Below, in pieces: positions 1 to 7,257 of a stretch of DNA of 12,854 nt. This stretch comes from UBA1181 sp963626555. Lineage in GTDB: Bacteria; Bacteroidota; Bacteroidia; Bacteroidales; Paludibacteraceae. The position numbers were made by a program, and so were the translations under genes. The DNA lies in the NCBI GenBank assembly GCA_963626555.1, contig CAVFXQ010000053.1, positions 1-12,854 of the forward strand. Direction: 5' to 3'. The notes under the pieces were generated by a model that saw nothing but the letters and a program-made list of their open reading frames with translations, was not told where the DNA came from and did not search any database. Every line of letters starts with the position of its first letter. Within the stretch, counting starts at the first letter, position 1.

Positions 1-1
1 T

Positions 2-469
2 GAGCAAAATGCAGTCCGCTATAATCTTGACAACATTCCCATCTCTGAGGATTTCTGCGCATACTACAGTAAAATAATTTATGAAAAACTCAAAATTGAA
101 AATTCAGAAAAAAAAGATTTCAACGTGGATTTGCTGTACACGGATGTTGCGGTCTACTCCGACTCAAAAGGCACTTTAAGTCCCGACATCGCCTACTTTA
201 AATCTGTCGACAAACCCAAAGATGGTAACTACCCCACTTTCAAATACGCACTTTGGGCAGCAACGATTGTCGGAGAGGAACATTTGGAGAATGCGCAGCA
301 AAAAATGTCCGATATTTTCAAAAAAGTTGTTACCTTAGAAGAGGCGTTTTTATACGACCCGAAAACAAATAAATGGATGCGATACACTCGGAAGAAAGAC
401 AACAGATTCATCATTGAAGAAAAATCTTATTCAAGGTTCTTCAAAAAGTATATGGGGACATTTGTATAA
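2..469 (+). CDS. Uma2-like domain protein, C-terminal part (5' end outside window)
   Basis: The reading frame is open from the first bases of the window and ends at the TAA at 467-469, giving 155 visible residues; the true start lies upstream. A GTG at 125 is in frame, but homology to the next gene extends well before it, so it is not the start. The protein aligns along its whole visible length with residues about 205-359 of the downstream gene (shared ISED/VTED, LLYT/FLYT, VYSD, IVGEE, QKM, EAFLYDP/EAFLFDP and a YTR/FSR end block). The order 'SPDIAYF ... helical segment with conserved K ... EAFLYDPKTNKWMRYTR' resembles the PDi...K...eyWivDp...v.vy layout of Uma2/DUF820 proteins of the PD-(D/E)XK nuclease superfamily. 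The usual vEvlS catalytic strand is not recognisable, so it may be inactive. Family assignment is inference; the paralogy is seen directly. Confidence 0.6.
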   Translation, partial: EQNAVRYNLDNIPISEDFCAYYSKIIYEKLKIENSEKKDFNVDLLYTDVAVYSDSKGTLSPDIAYFKSVDKPKDGNYPTFKYALWAATIVGEEHLENAQQKMSDIFKKVVTLEEAFLYDPKTNKWMRYTRKKDNRFIIEEKSYSRFFKKYMGTFV

Positions 470-546
470 CAAAACCTCATATTTGGATATGCAAAAGGCT
501 TTACGAATACACTTAATTTTTTCTAAAAAAAATAATTCTGATAAAA

Positions 547-1626
547 ATGAAAAACTACAAAAAAAACATAAAAGAACTTCTAAAACTCGTTCCTGAAGAG
601 GATGTTGAGAAGGCGGTTCAAAACGTTTGCAAGCAGTACTTGCATTCTAATTTGACAAAAAAACAGATTGAACAAGACCATAAGCTTCAATTTCATCTAA
701 ATTTAGCAGTAGACACAGACGGATTCTGTGGGGTAGCTCCTTTCGTTTCATTATTCAAGCATAAGTTTTTTGAAGAATGCGAATTCATTATCAATACCGC
801 ATACAGCAAAATCGAAGATGAACGCAGACGAGAAATTATCGCTTGTTTTCACGAAGACGATGAGTTAAAAGAGGCTTTCTTGTTCAATTTTGATGAAGAT
901 CGCCTCTATCGTTTCACACGACAGCCCGACAATGGTTTTGTCGAAGAAGAAGACAGTTATTCTCGGAGATTTAAAAAAGACATCAGATTCTTCTTCGGCA
1001 CTTCATTAGAAGTTACGAAAGAGTTGGAAAAGTATGTAATCGAGAGTAAAGACAGCAGGGAGAATAAAAGGTTGTATGTCAATGAAGAGGAAAAGGAGAA
1101 AAGATATGAGGAAAAAATAGAGTTCATACACAATCTCCTTGAAACGGAGAAATATGAACAATACGCTCTTGACAACAATTTTGAGAGCATTCCTGTAACT
1201 GAAGATATTCGCGCTTGGTTTAGAAAAAAAATCTATGACAAGCTCTCAACTGAAACTTCGATAAACAAAGACTTCAAGACCGATTTCTTATACACAAACG
1301 CCCCCGTCTACTCCGATGCAGACGGCACCCTTAGATCCGATGTCACCTACTTTAACGATGTCGTCATGCCAGAAAATGGAGGTGCTCCTTCTTTTGAATA
1401 TGCGTTCTGGACGATAATGATTGTCGGAGAAGAAGGATTGGAAGCAGCACGACAAAAAATGGACGACATTCTTAAGAAAGTGGTTACCATAAAAGAAGCC
1501 TTTCTTTTCGACCCTTCAACAAGAAAAATGACACGTTTCTCTCGTATGGAAGACGAAAGCATCTTTGCCGAAGAAAAATATTTCTCTATGCTTCTCAATC
1601 TACCTATGGAAGTACTTCTTTCATAA
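547..1626 (+). CDS. Two-unit Uma2-like protein, tandem paralogue of the preceding gene
   Basis: A 359-residue protein starting at the ATG at 547, 77 bp after the preceding stop; the leader is AT-rich with no clear Shine-Dalgarno sequence. It contains an internal duplication. Unit A is about residues 20-145 and unit B about 211-350, separated by a highly charged, probably helical linker (about 155-205). Matching blocks are KEAFLF (108-113 and 316-321), RFTR/RFSR (122-125 and 330-333) and EEED/AEEK (133-136 and 341-344). Unit B aligns with the upstream gene's C-terminus. The layout recalls Uma2-type PD-(D/E)XK proteins. The PD aspartate is replaced in unit A (APFV) and retained without the proline in unit B (SDV), and no vExxS strand is evident. 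A degenerate nuclease fold or binding protein is therefore more likely than an active nuclease. No signal peptide or membrane segment is seen. Function is unknown; it is probably co-transcribed with the preceding gene. Confidence 0.75.
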   Translation: MKNYKKNIKELLKLVPEEDVEKAVQNVCKQYLHSNLTKKQIEQDHKLQFHLNLAVDTDGFCGVAPFVSLFKHKFFEECEFIINTAYSKIEDERRREIIACFHEDDELKEAFLFNFDEDRLYRFTRQPDNGFVEEEDSYSRRFKKDIRFFFGTSLEVTKELEKYVIESKDSRENKRLYVNEEEKEKRYEEKIEFIHNLLETEKYEQYALDNNFESIPVTEDIRAWFRKKIYDKLSTETSINKDFKTDFLYTNAPVYSDADGTLRSDVTYFNDVVMPENGGAPSFEYAFWTIMIVGEEGLEAARQKMDDILKKVVTIKEAFLFDPSTRKMTRFSRMEDESIFAEEKYFSMLLNLPMEVLLS

Positions 1627-1695
1627 GATTCGAAAAAGCAAGGCCTAAAAAAATGCAATATGACAATCAAAAAAGACGCAAAAAGTGTAATAGCA

Positions 1696-1723
1696 TTGTA
1701 TTGTGATTTAATTCGTACCTTTG
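1696..1723 (+). promoter_or_regulatory. Bacteroidetes-type promoter of the outer-membrane protein gene
   Basis: TACCTTTG at 1716-1723 fits the Bacteroidetes -7 element TAnnTTTG exactly. An imperfect -33 element (ATTG, TTG at 1696-1698) lies 17 bases upstream, slightly closer than the usual 19-21. Transcription would start near 1730, leaving a leader of about 30 bases before the ATG at 1759. Confidence 0.6.
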
Positions 1724-1758
1724 CAGGTGTTATCAAAGCAATTTAAATTTTTCAAATT

Positions 1759-2484
1759 ATGATTAGGAAGATTACAATAAAATCATTTGCGACTGTCGTT
1801 TGTTTGTTCTTTTCGTTTGTCGTATTGGCTCAAAACGACCGTCCTGTCAAATTTGGTTTTGACCTCGGCTTGGGTTATGCCAACCAATGGGGCAACGCCT
1901 ACGATGCCTACCACAAGACTGGACTTTTCAGTTTCACATTCGGTGCGGACATTGACATTCGTGTTAGCGAAAAACAATTCATCGAAGTGGGAGCCAATTT
2001 TAACCGTAAAGGTTGCAAGATAGAGGGACACCAGTGGGTCAAAGACGGTGGTCCTTGGAAATTCTACACCGACAAAGACAAAGCCACGATTAACATGTTC
2101 TACTTGCAAGTTCCCGTTATGTATGGTCTGTGTCTGCCTATTGAAGACCAAGTGTCGTGGAAGTTGATGGTCGGACCGTACTTTGCCTTCGGACTGACAG
2201 GAGACCGTCGCAATGAGTATGAGAGCGACTTGGCGAAAGCATACAATACATTAGTTGATAGAGAATCGACGGTTAGCACATTCAACGAAGAGCCTAAAGA
2301 CTTCAGTTTCAAGCGTTTTGATGTAGGAGCCAAGATACAGACAGGAGTAACCGTCGACAGAGTCTCGTATATGATCGCCTACGAGCTCGGATTTTTCAAC
2401 ACCTTACGAGAAGCTGAAAATTCCGACTACGGCTATAAGGCACGCAACAACAGCATCATGTTGATTGTTTCGTTCAGATTCTAA
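1759..2484 (+). CDS. Outer-membrane beta-barrel (porin-family-like) protein
   Basis: A 241-residue protein with a clear Sec signal peptide: basic MIRK, then a hydrophobic run (about residues 8-22), with cleavage predicted near VLA|Q at about 24-25. The mature part is rich in alternating hydrophobic/polar stretches and aromatic girdle residues (FGFDLGLGYANQWG, FIEVGANFNRKG, WKLMVGPYFAFGL, SYMIAYELGFFN). It ends in IMLIVSFRF, and a terminal phenylalanine is the usual signal for barrel assembly. Size and pattern fit the OMP_b-brl_2 / 'porin family' proteins common in Bacteroidetes, probably eight strands. These proteins are usually uncharacterised structural or adhesion-type barrels; no substrate can be inferred. 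It has its own promoter, and a convergent gene follows after 197 bp, so it is likely monocistronic. Confidence 0.8.
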   Translation: MIRKITIKSFATVVCLFFSFVVLAQNDRPVKFGFDLGLGYANQWGNAYDAYHKTGLFSFTFGADIDIRVSEKQFIEVGANFNRKGCKIEGHQWVKDGGPWKFYTDKDKATINMFYLQVPVMYGLCLPIEDQVSWKLMVGPYFAFGLTGDRRNEYESDLAKAYNTLVDRESTVSTFNEEPKDFSFKRFDVGAKIQTGVTVDRVSYMIAYELGFFNTLREAENSDYGYKARNNSIMLIVSFRF

Positions 2485-2504
2485 CCTTCCAAGGATGAGG
2501 TTAC

Positions 2505-2526
2505 GCAACCCTATCGTTGGGGTTGC
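2505..2526. terminator. Hairpin between convergent genes, possible bidirectional terminator
   Basis: GCAACCC (2505-2511) pairs perfectly with GGGTTGC (2520-2526) around an 8-base loop. It lies 20 bp after the outer-membrane protein stop codon, in the 197-bp gap between two convergent genes, where a terminator is expected. No strong T-tract follows on either strand, so intrinsic termination would be weak and the call is tentative. Confidence 0.4.
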
Positions 2527-2681
2527 CCCCCTCCTCTATAAGGTTGAGTCGGGCAAAGAGTTCTTCAATCTTCGCTTTGCCAACCGCTCTTTGTTTGCAT
2601 AAAGTATGTAAAAACAGTCTTCCTCCTTCCTTTTGCAACGGCAAAGTATCTCAATGTGATTAGTTAAAGAAGTCAAATACA

Positions 2682-4160
2682 CTACCTCTCCCAACCATCA
2701 AACACTTCCTCGCCATAGACGTCATTCTCGTCTGAAGAGTGGAGCGGATACCATACTTGGGCGAAGAACGGATTCCCTTTGGCTATCTCTCCATAACGCC
2801 ATGGCGTAGGCATACATTCCGGACACCAATGTCCTCCTAACAAAATCAACGACGGAGATGCCTTGAAACGATGCCCAAATTGACACTCCCACTCCAACTG
2901 CGTGGCACGATCGCCTTCCGTCATCGTCTCACTCAAACATTTACCGCCACGAAATACAGCGGCAACCTTCATATCTTCAATATTCCACTCGCTGACAGGC
3001 TTCTTCTCATCATAGCCATGATCCAAATAGACTTTCTTTTCTGACGGATGCGATAGGTCTTGGTGCTTCCATTCTGGAATCTTCTTCCAACGATCCACCG
3101 ATCCATAATATGCCGTTATTCGCTGTTTCTCATTGTGTTTGATCCACCACTGTGTACCCCACTTCTTCTTATATGCCATTGGACGCATAGCCAACTTGAT
3201 AATCCAAGCAGGCACAACCGCAGCCAACGAATAGAACCAGGGCAACGATTTTCCCATTCCTTTGAAATATTCGTCAACAGGCGTATTGGCACGGAAATGA
3301 AGATAATTCTCCAACACGTCTGAGTCCAAATACCACTGTCCGTGGAAATTACGAAGGACAAACCACTCCGGATTGAAAATCTTCTCGGGACGAGGGCAAT
3401 GGATCGCATCCAAAAGCTTACACTCAAACTCATAGTTGCTCAAACGATACTCTGGTCCGCTACCAATATTATAAAACCGATTCCAAAATTCATCCGGAAC
3501 ATTGTCTTCACAAAGATTTGCTAACACACGACCGCTATCCTCTACCGTACACCACTCCAAGACACCTCGCAACGGAACATGGAACATAATCGGATCATAA
3601 TTCTTCAGAATAGCAGGATAGAGAATGCCCGACTGACGAAGACAGACCCAGTTTTTTATTCCCGACTCCACGATGACACGCTCCGCCATCGTCTTGCTGA
3701 TTGCATAGTGGTCGTAGACACTGATACTGATAGGATCGCCCGTTCTACCCCAGTGGATAGGCTCGTTGCGATCAGAAGTTTGGGCTACGGAGCCTATATA
3801 ACACACTTTTATCTCATCAGCATTCGGTTGCTCCAACACCGCCTTCACAATATTCTCCGCCGCCAAGACATTAACACGACGAGTTTTATTAGGGAAATAA
3901 TCCGCAGACGGAGATACCATACCGCCAACGTGAAGCACATAATCGGCACCACGAGTAGCACGTTCCACATCCTCACAGTTAGTGAGGTCTCCCCATACGA
4001 TGTTGATTTTATCAGAATATGGTTGCAGCTTCTTTTTGTTTTTTTTGCTGGGACGAGCTAAAACAGTGAGGTCAAAACGATCTAAACGTTGTAAGAACTC
4101 CTGAAGACCCGCCGACCCCATAGTGCCTGTAGCACCCGTTAGAAACACTCTCTTTTTCAT
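2682..4160 (-). CDS. Extended SDR (NAD-dependent epimerase/dehydratase) with C-terminal zinc-ribbon-like motif
   Basis: A 492-residue protein starting at the ATG at 4158-4160. The N-terminus is a Rossmann fold: GATGTMG at residues 9-15 (GxxGxxG, NAD(P) binding), WGDLT near 56-60, and an ADYVLHVGG strand near 72-80. The catalytic set is S124 in YIGSVAQ plus Y152-x3-K156 (YAISK), so the oxidoreductase centre looks intact. Residues about 1-340 resemble NAD-dependent epimerases/dehydratases acting on sugar nucleotides or sterol-like substrates; the substrate cannot be deduced. The C-terminal region is unusual: C426-x3-H430 ... C446-x2-C449, framed as WECQFGHRF...GGHWCPEC. This is like the treble-clef/zinc-ribbon repeats of DUF4379-type proteins. 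It lies downstream of tRNA-Asn on the same strand, behind that gene's terminator; no clear -7 element is seen in its short leader, so its promoter is unresolved. Confidence 0.8.
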   Translation of the reverse strand: MKKRVFLTGATGTMGSAGLQEFLQRLDRFDLTVLARPSKKNKKKLQPYSDKINIVWGDLTNCEDVERATRGADYVLHVGGMVSPSADYFPNKTRRVNVLAAENIVKAVLEQPNADEIKVCYIGSVAQTSDRNEPIHWGRTGDPISISVYDHYAISKTMAERVIVESGIKNWVCLRQSGILYPAILKNYDPIMFHVPLRGVLEWCTVEDSGRVLANLCEDNVPDEFWNRFYNIGSGPEYRLSNYEFECKLLDAIHCPRPEKIFNPEWFVLRNFHGQWYLDSDVLENYLHFRANTPVDEYFKGMGKSLPWFYSLAAVVPAWIIKLAMRPMAYKKKWGTQWWIKHNEKQRITAYYGSVDRWKKIPEWKHQDLSHPSEKKVYLDHGYDEKKPVSEWNIEDMKVAAVFRGGKCLSETMTEGDRATQLEWECQFGHRFKASPSLILLGGHWCPECMPTPWRYGEIAKGNPFFAQVWYPLHSSDENDVYGEEVFDGWER

Positions 4161-4195
4161 ATAAAAATAATGCTAATAAAAAATTTGAAAATACA

Positions 4196-4230
4196 AAAAA
4201 CAAAAAAGCCACACTCATAAAAGTGCGGCT
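4196..4230 (-). terminator. Rho-independent terminator of tRNA-Asn
   Basis: Read on the minus strand, AGCCGCACT and AGTGTGGCT form a 9-bp stem (one G-T pair) around a 6-base loop (plus-strand stem-loop 4207-4230). A run of T residues follows at once (plus-strand A-tract from 4207 down to about 4196). It starts 3 bases after the tRNA 3' end, so it terminates the tRNA transcript just before the SDR gene. Confidence 0.85.
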
Positions 4231-4232
4231 TG

Positions 4233-4306
4233 CGCTCCCTCTTGGGCTTGAACCAAGGACCCCCTGATTAACAGTCAGATGCTCTGACCAACTGAGCTAA
4301 GGAAGC
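4233..4306 (-). tRNA. tRNA-Asn (anticodon GTT)
   Basis: A 74-base cloverleaf can be folded by hand. The acceptor stem is GCTTCCT/AGGGAGC (one T-G pair) with discriminator G. The D arm contains AGCTCAGTTGGT. The anticodon stem TCTGA/TCAGG encloses the loop CTGTTAA with anticodon GTT (plus-strand AAC at 4270-4272). The T arm carries GGTTCAAGCC. CCA is not encoded, as is common in Bacteroidetes. An exact promoter lies upstream and a terminator directly downstream, so it is a stand-alone unit. Confidence 0.97.
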
Positions 4307-4334
4307 ATTGTTGCTTTATTTCTCAAAAGCGTTG

Positions 4335-4365
4335 CAAAGATACGCCTTTATTTTGGATATGCAAA
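4335..4365 (-). promoter_or_regulatory. Bacteroidetes consensus promoter of tRNA-Asn
   Basis: On the minus strand TTTG (4362-4365) is followed, after exactly 19 bases, by TATCTTTG (4335-4342). This matches the -33/-7 consensus TTTG-N19-TAnnTTTG. Transcription would start about 20 bases before the tRNA 5' end at 4306. Confidence 0.85.
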
Positions 4366-4430
4366 GTTTTCGGGAAGTTTTTTTCAAACTAAATCAGTAA
4401 TTTTTCACTTGTGATACTGATATCCTCAAA

Positions 4431-5825
4431 CTAAACTTTCATTACATTTTCGGGCAACAGTATTACACCAGTTTCCGTCATTTCTAAAGGTTTCTCCTTT
4501 AAAAAAAGAGCCAGATGAACAGTTTGGTTGGATTTGATAAATGGCAAATACTGTACCTTTTGTTTTAGTTCATAAAACAAACGATCCGCATCTTCTTGGC
4601 GAGTCCACTTACATTCCCCTATCAAAATATGTTTTTTATCAAACGACTCTGCCACGACATCCAATTCCACCATTCTACCCTCCTTTTTCTCCAACGGGAA
4701 AATCTTACCCCACCAACGAGATGCCATATTATACGGTATTCCACCAATAAGATTACCGCTCACATAATTTCGACAAAGTTCTTCCCAACACAAACTCACA
4801 TACCGAGTGAGTTGTTCTTCTACTATTTTCATCACAGTGTCAACCCGTCCTAATTCTATGATTGAACGGTATGGAACAACAAACTGATAATAGAATCGTA
4901 ATAAACTATCATTTATGTGATATATTCCCTTCTTACTTTTCTTTGGATCTTCGCCCAAAGGCACTTCGCGATAGACATACCCTAAATCACGCAATTTCCC
5001 CAAAGGTTCAGAAATTTGCGTAGCATCCTTTCCTGCACGAGTTGCTATCTCAGTAAGTCTATTAGCACCATTACCGATAATAGTGAGGAGAGTTACCGCC
5101 TGCACAGTATCTCGCATATCATCACGCAACAAACGTTGAGGTTCTTCCGACAATGGACCTTGAGGGTCTAACACCACCTTTTTTATTGCGGTCTCAAAAT
5201 CCGCATAATCATTCCGCAATTCCCAATAACGTGGAATTCCACCCCACACCGCATATTCTCTCACCGCCTGTTCTGCATCACATCCAAGTGCCTCAGACAC
5301 AAAACAAGCAGGAATAGGTGTCATTCTAATTATCTCATTCGCAAGGCCGTATAACGGAGATTGTCGATTCAAAACATAACCATGCATCAACTGTTGAGAA
5401 GACCCACAAAGTATCAAATCAAACTTGAGGCATTTCTCATTCATTAGCTTTTGAATAATAGAAGGCAATACATCGCAACTTTTTACCAAATAAGGAAATT
5501 CATCCAAACAAACCACAACACGTTCCTTCAACTGACTGTTCATAGATCGGAAAAGTATCTCCCAATCTGGATAAACCACCTTATCAAACCCTTCAATGAC
5601 CAACGACACCATCTTTGCAAAAAACATTCTTTGGACACTTTCCGAAGATGTGTCGCTCAAAAAATATAGGCTTTCACGCCGATTTTTCATGATATGTTTA
5701 ATCAAAGTAGATTTTCCAATTCTACGTCGACCATAGACAACAATAAACTGTGGAGTCGGTCTTGACAGCGCGCCGTTAATGCGTTCTGTCTCCGCACGTC
5801 TATCTATTAACTTATTGAATTCCAT
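4431..5825 (-). CDS. DUF234-type AAA+ ATPase with C-terminal nuclease-like domain
   Basis: I choose the ATG at 5823-5825 (464 residues). An in-frame start 13 codons further upstream (5864) would place the -7 element inside the coding sequence. The N-terminus is an ATPase_2/AAA-type P-loop: Walker A GRRRIGKST at residues 32-40, Walker B VVVCLDEF at 103-110, and a sensor-like LILCGSSQQLM around 135-145. The middle holds a winged-helix-like segment (TLLTIIGNGANRLTEIATRAG). The C-terminus matches the DUF234 pattern with a PD-(D/E)XK-like triad: D389, then E404-x-K406 in ILIGECKW. This family is widespread in archaea and Bacteroidetes and is thought to couple ATP hydrolysis to nucleic-acid processing, but its role is not established. 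It stands divergent to mcrB across a shared 163-bp region, in a defence-like neighbourhood. Confidence 0.82.
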   Translation of the reverse strand: MEFNKLIDRRAETERINGALSRPTPQFIVVYGRRRIGKSTLIKHIMKNRRESLYFLSDTSSESVQRMFFAKMVSLVIEGFDKVVYPDWEILFRSMNSQLKERVVVCLDEFPYLVKSCDVLPSIIQKLMNEKCLKFDLILCGSSQQLMHGYVLNRQSPLYGLANEIIRMTPIPACFVSEALGCDAEQAVREYAVWGGIPRYWELRNDYADFETAIKKVVLDPQGPLSEEPQRLLRDDMRDTVQAVTLLTIIGNGANRLTEIATRAGKDATQISEPLGKLRDLGYVYREVPLGEDPKKSKKGIYHINDSLLRFYYQFVVPYRSIIELGRVDTVMKIVEEQLTRYVSLCWEELCRNYVSGNLIGGIPYNMASRWWGKIFPLEKKEGRMVELDVVAESFDKKHILIGECKWTRQEDADRLFYELKQKVQYLPFIKSNQTVHLALFLKEKPLEMTETGVILLPENVMKV

Positions 5826-5845
5826 ATAGATAAAATTATCGTTCA

Positions 5846-5853
5846 CAAAGATA
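5846..5853 (-). promoter_or_regulatory. -7 element of the DUF234 ATPase gene
   Basis: TATCTTTG on the minus strand matches TAnnTTTG exactly, 20 bases upstream of the ATG at 5825. The -33 element is weak (CTTG at 5877-5880, spacing 23). Its position supports the shorter protein start. Confidence 0.5.
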
Positions 5854-5930
5854 ATCTTTATCAACCATAATCTTTACAAGCAACCAATAAATATTTTTTT
5901 TGTGAATACAAGAATGACACTTATTCTTCA

Positions 5931-5938
5931 TACATTTG
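5931..5938 (+). promoter_or_regulatory. -7 element upstream of mcrB
   Basis: TACATTTG is an exact TAnnTTTG match 50 bases before the mcrB ATG. No well-spaced TTTG is seen at -33 (nearest TTTG at 5899-5902, 28 bases away), so the promoter may be weak or activator dependent. Confidence 0.4.
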
Positions 5939-5988
5939 TCAATAAAATTATATCTACAATTTGAAAAAGAAAGACTACATTAACAAAC

Positions 5989-7257
5989 ATGAATAAAAAC
6001 AAATATCAAGAGTACATCGATTTATTAAAAGAAACTCATAATCTCGTCCTAACGGGTGCTCCGGGAACAGGTAAAACTTTTATGGCTCAGAGAATCGCAG
6101 AACAAATGGGTTGCACGAAAGAAGAAATGGGTTTTGTGCAGTTTCATCCATCCTACGACTACACTGACTTCGTAGAGGGTTTGCGCCCTTTTGAAAAAGA
6201 AGATGGTCAGATAGGATTTGAACGAAAAGACGGTGTATTCAAAGAGTTCTGCAAAAGAGCAATAAAAAACCTGATTGACTCTGAAAAAACGACAGAGATT
6301 TTGGCTAAAGAACTTTCATGGGAAGATAAACTACAACAGTTTGTGAATGATGCAATAGAAAATGAAACTTCATATAAAACATTAAAAGGGTATGACTTTA
6401 CCATTACAGATACGAAAGGACGAAATATCATCGTCCATAATGGACAAAACGAAAAAACCTCTTTCATATCTGTCAATGCAGATGACATAATCACACTACT
6501 CAGTAATGATGTACCTCTGAACACAGTTAGAGATATAAAAAAATATTTTCATCGGAAAAATGGGCAACAATCTGATTCCTACGCTTTCATCATCATCAAG
6601 AAAACACAGGAGATGAAAGGCACTAAAAATGTAGTATCAGCAAATAAAATTGAGCGTAAACCTTACGTTTTCATCATAGACGAGATAAATCGTGGAGAAG
6701 TCTCGAAAATTTTCGGAGAACTATTCTACGCTATAGATCCAGGCTACAGAGGGGAAAAGAACGTATGTGTGAAAACTCAATATCAGAATCTCATTCCAGA
6801 ATCAGACACTTTCGCAGATGGTTTTTTCGTGCCAGAAAACGTCTACATTCTTGCCACAATGAACGATATCGACCGCAGTGTCGAAAGTATGGATTTCGCC
6901 ATGCGCCGCCGTTTCACATGGAAAGAGGTAACGCCTGCCGACACTCAATCTATGCTTGACAGTCTCATTTGTGCCAATAAGGCAAAAAGTGCAATGACCG
7001 AGCTGAACTCTGTCATTACGAACACGGACGAACTTGGCTCTGCCTACCAAATCGGTCCCTCCTACTTTCTGAAATTAGGCGAGAACGGAGGCGACTTTAA
7101 CAAACTTTGGGAGATGAACATCAAGCCTCTGCTTCAAGAATACCTCCGAGGCTTTCGTAAAGCCGACGAAATTATGAGGAAGTTAAGCAATGCCTACTTC
7201 GGGGTGAAAGACAACGAAATTGAAACGGACGAGACAGAGATGGACAATGCGGATTAA
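5989..7257 (+). CDS. mcrB: McrB-like AAA+ GTPase, minimal N-terminus with internal insertion
   Basis: A 422-residue motor subunit of a McrBC (type IV, modification-dependent restriction) complex. Walker A is GAPGTGKT (23-30), followed by the McrB-typical FVQFHPSYDYTDFVEGLRP block (49-67). Walker B is VFIIDEINRGEVSK (227-240). The McrB signature MNDIDRS (291-297) and the MRRRF arginine finger region (305-309) are present. In this family nucleotide hydrolysis drives DNA translocation, and McrC supplies the nuclease. Two points are unusual. Only about 20 residues precede Walker A, so there is no N-terminal DNA-recognition domain. Between DGVFKEFCKRA (81-91) and Walker B there are about 130 residues, where E. 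coli McrB has only a short spacer. This insertion could be the specificity or regulatory module (inference). The stop overlaps the mcrC start by 11 bp, implying translational coupling. Confidence 0.92.
   Translation: MNKNKYQEYIDLLKETHNLVLTGAPGTGKTFMAQRIAEQMGCTKEEMGFVQFHPSYDYTDFVEGLRPFEKEDGQIGFERKDGVFKEFCKRAIKNLIDSEKTTEILAKELSWEDKLQQFVNDAIENETSYKTLKGYDFTITDTKGRNIIVHNGQNEKTSFISVNADDIITLLSNDVPLNTVRDIKKYFHRKNGQQSDSYAFIIIKKTQEMKGTKNVVSANKIERKPYVFIIDEINRGEVSKIFGELFYAIDPGYRGEKNVCVKTQYQNLIPESDTFADGFFVPENVYILATMNDIDRSVESMDFAMRRRFTWKEVTPADTQSMLDSLICANKAKSAMTELNSVITNTDELGSAYQIGPSYFLKLGENGGDFNKLWEMNIKPLLQEYLRGFRKADEIMRKLSNAYFGVKDNEIETDETEMDNAD

Noticed and set aside
414..596. A 60-codon plus-strand frame bridging the two paralogous genes
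   Set aside because: It overlaps the 3' end of the first gene and the start of the second in another frame, has no family-like sequence, and both overlapped frames are supported by homology to each other.
3579..4061. A 160-codon plus-strand frame antisense to the SDR gene
   Set aside because: The opposite strand carries a full Rossmann fold with catalytic residues; the antisense protein shows no domain or start signal.
4233..4306. tRNA-Asn as the attachment site of an integrated island carrying the defence genes
   Set aside because: Integration normally occurs at the tRNA 3' end, which here faces the SDR gene; the defence cluster lies on the 5' side, no integrase is present, and I found no second copy of the tRNA 3' end.
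482..4365. Shared 14-mer TTTGGATATGCAAA at 482-495 and 4352-4365
   Set aside because: At 4352-4365 it includes the tRNA -33 element, but at 482-495 there is no matching -7 element on either strand; one 14-base match is compatible with chance in 12.8 kb of AT-rich DNA.
7220..7246. TTG start extending McrC by nine residues
   Set aside because: The added residues are read from the mcrB coding sequence in another frame, and the ATG at 7247 gives the usual short stop-start overlap of mcrBC operons.
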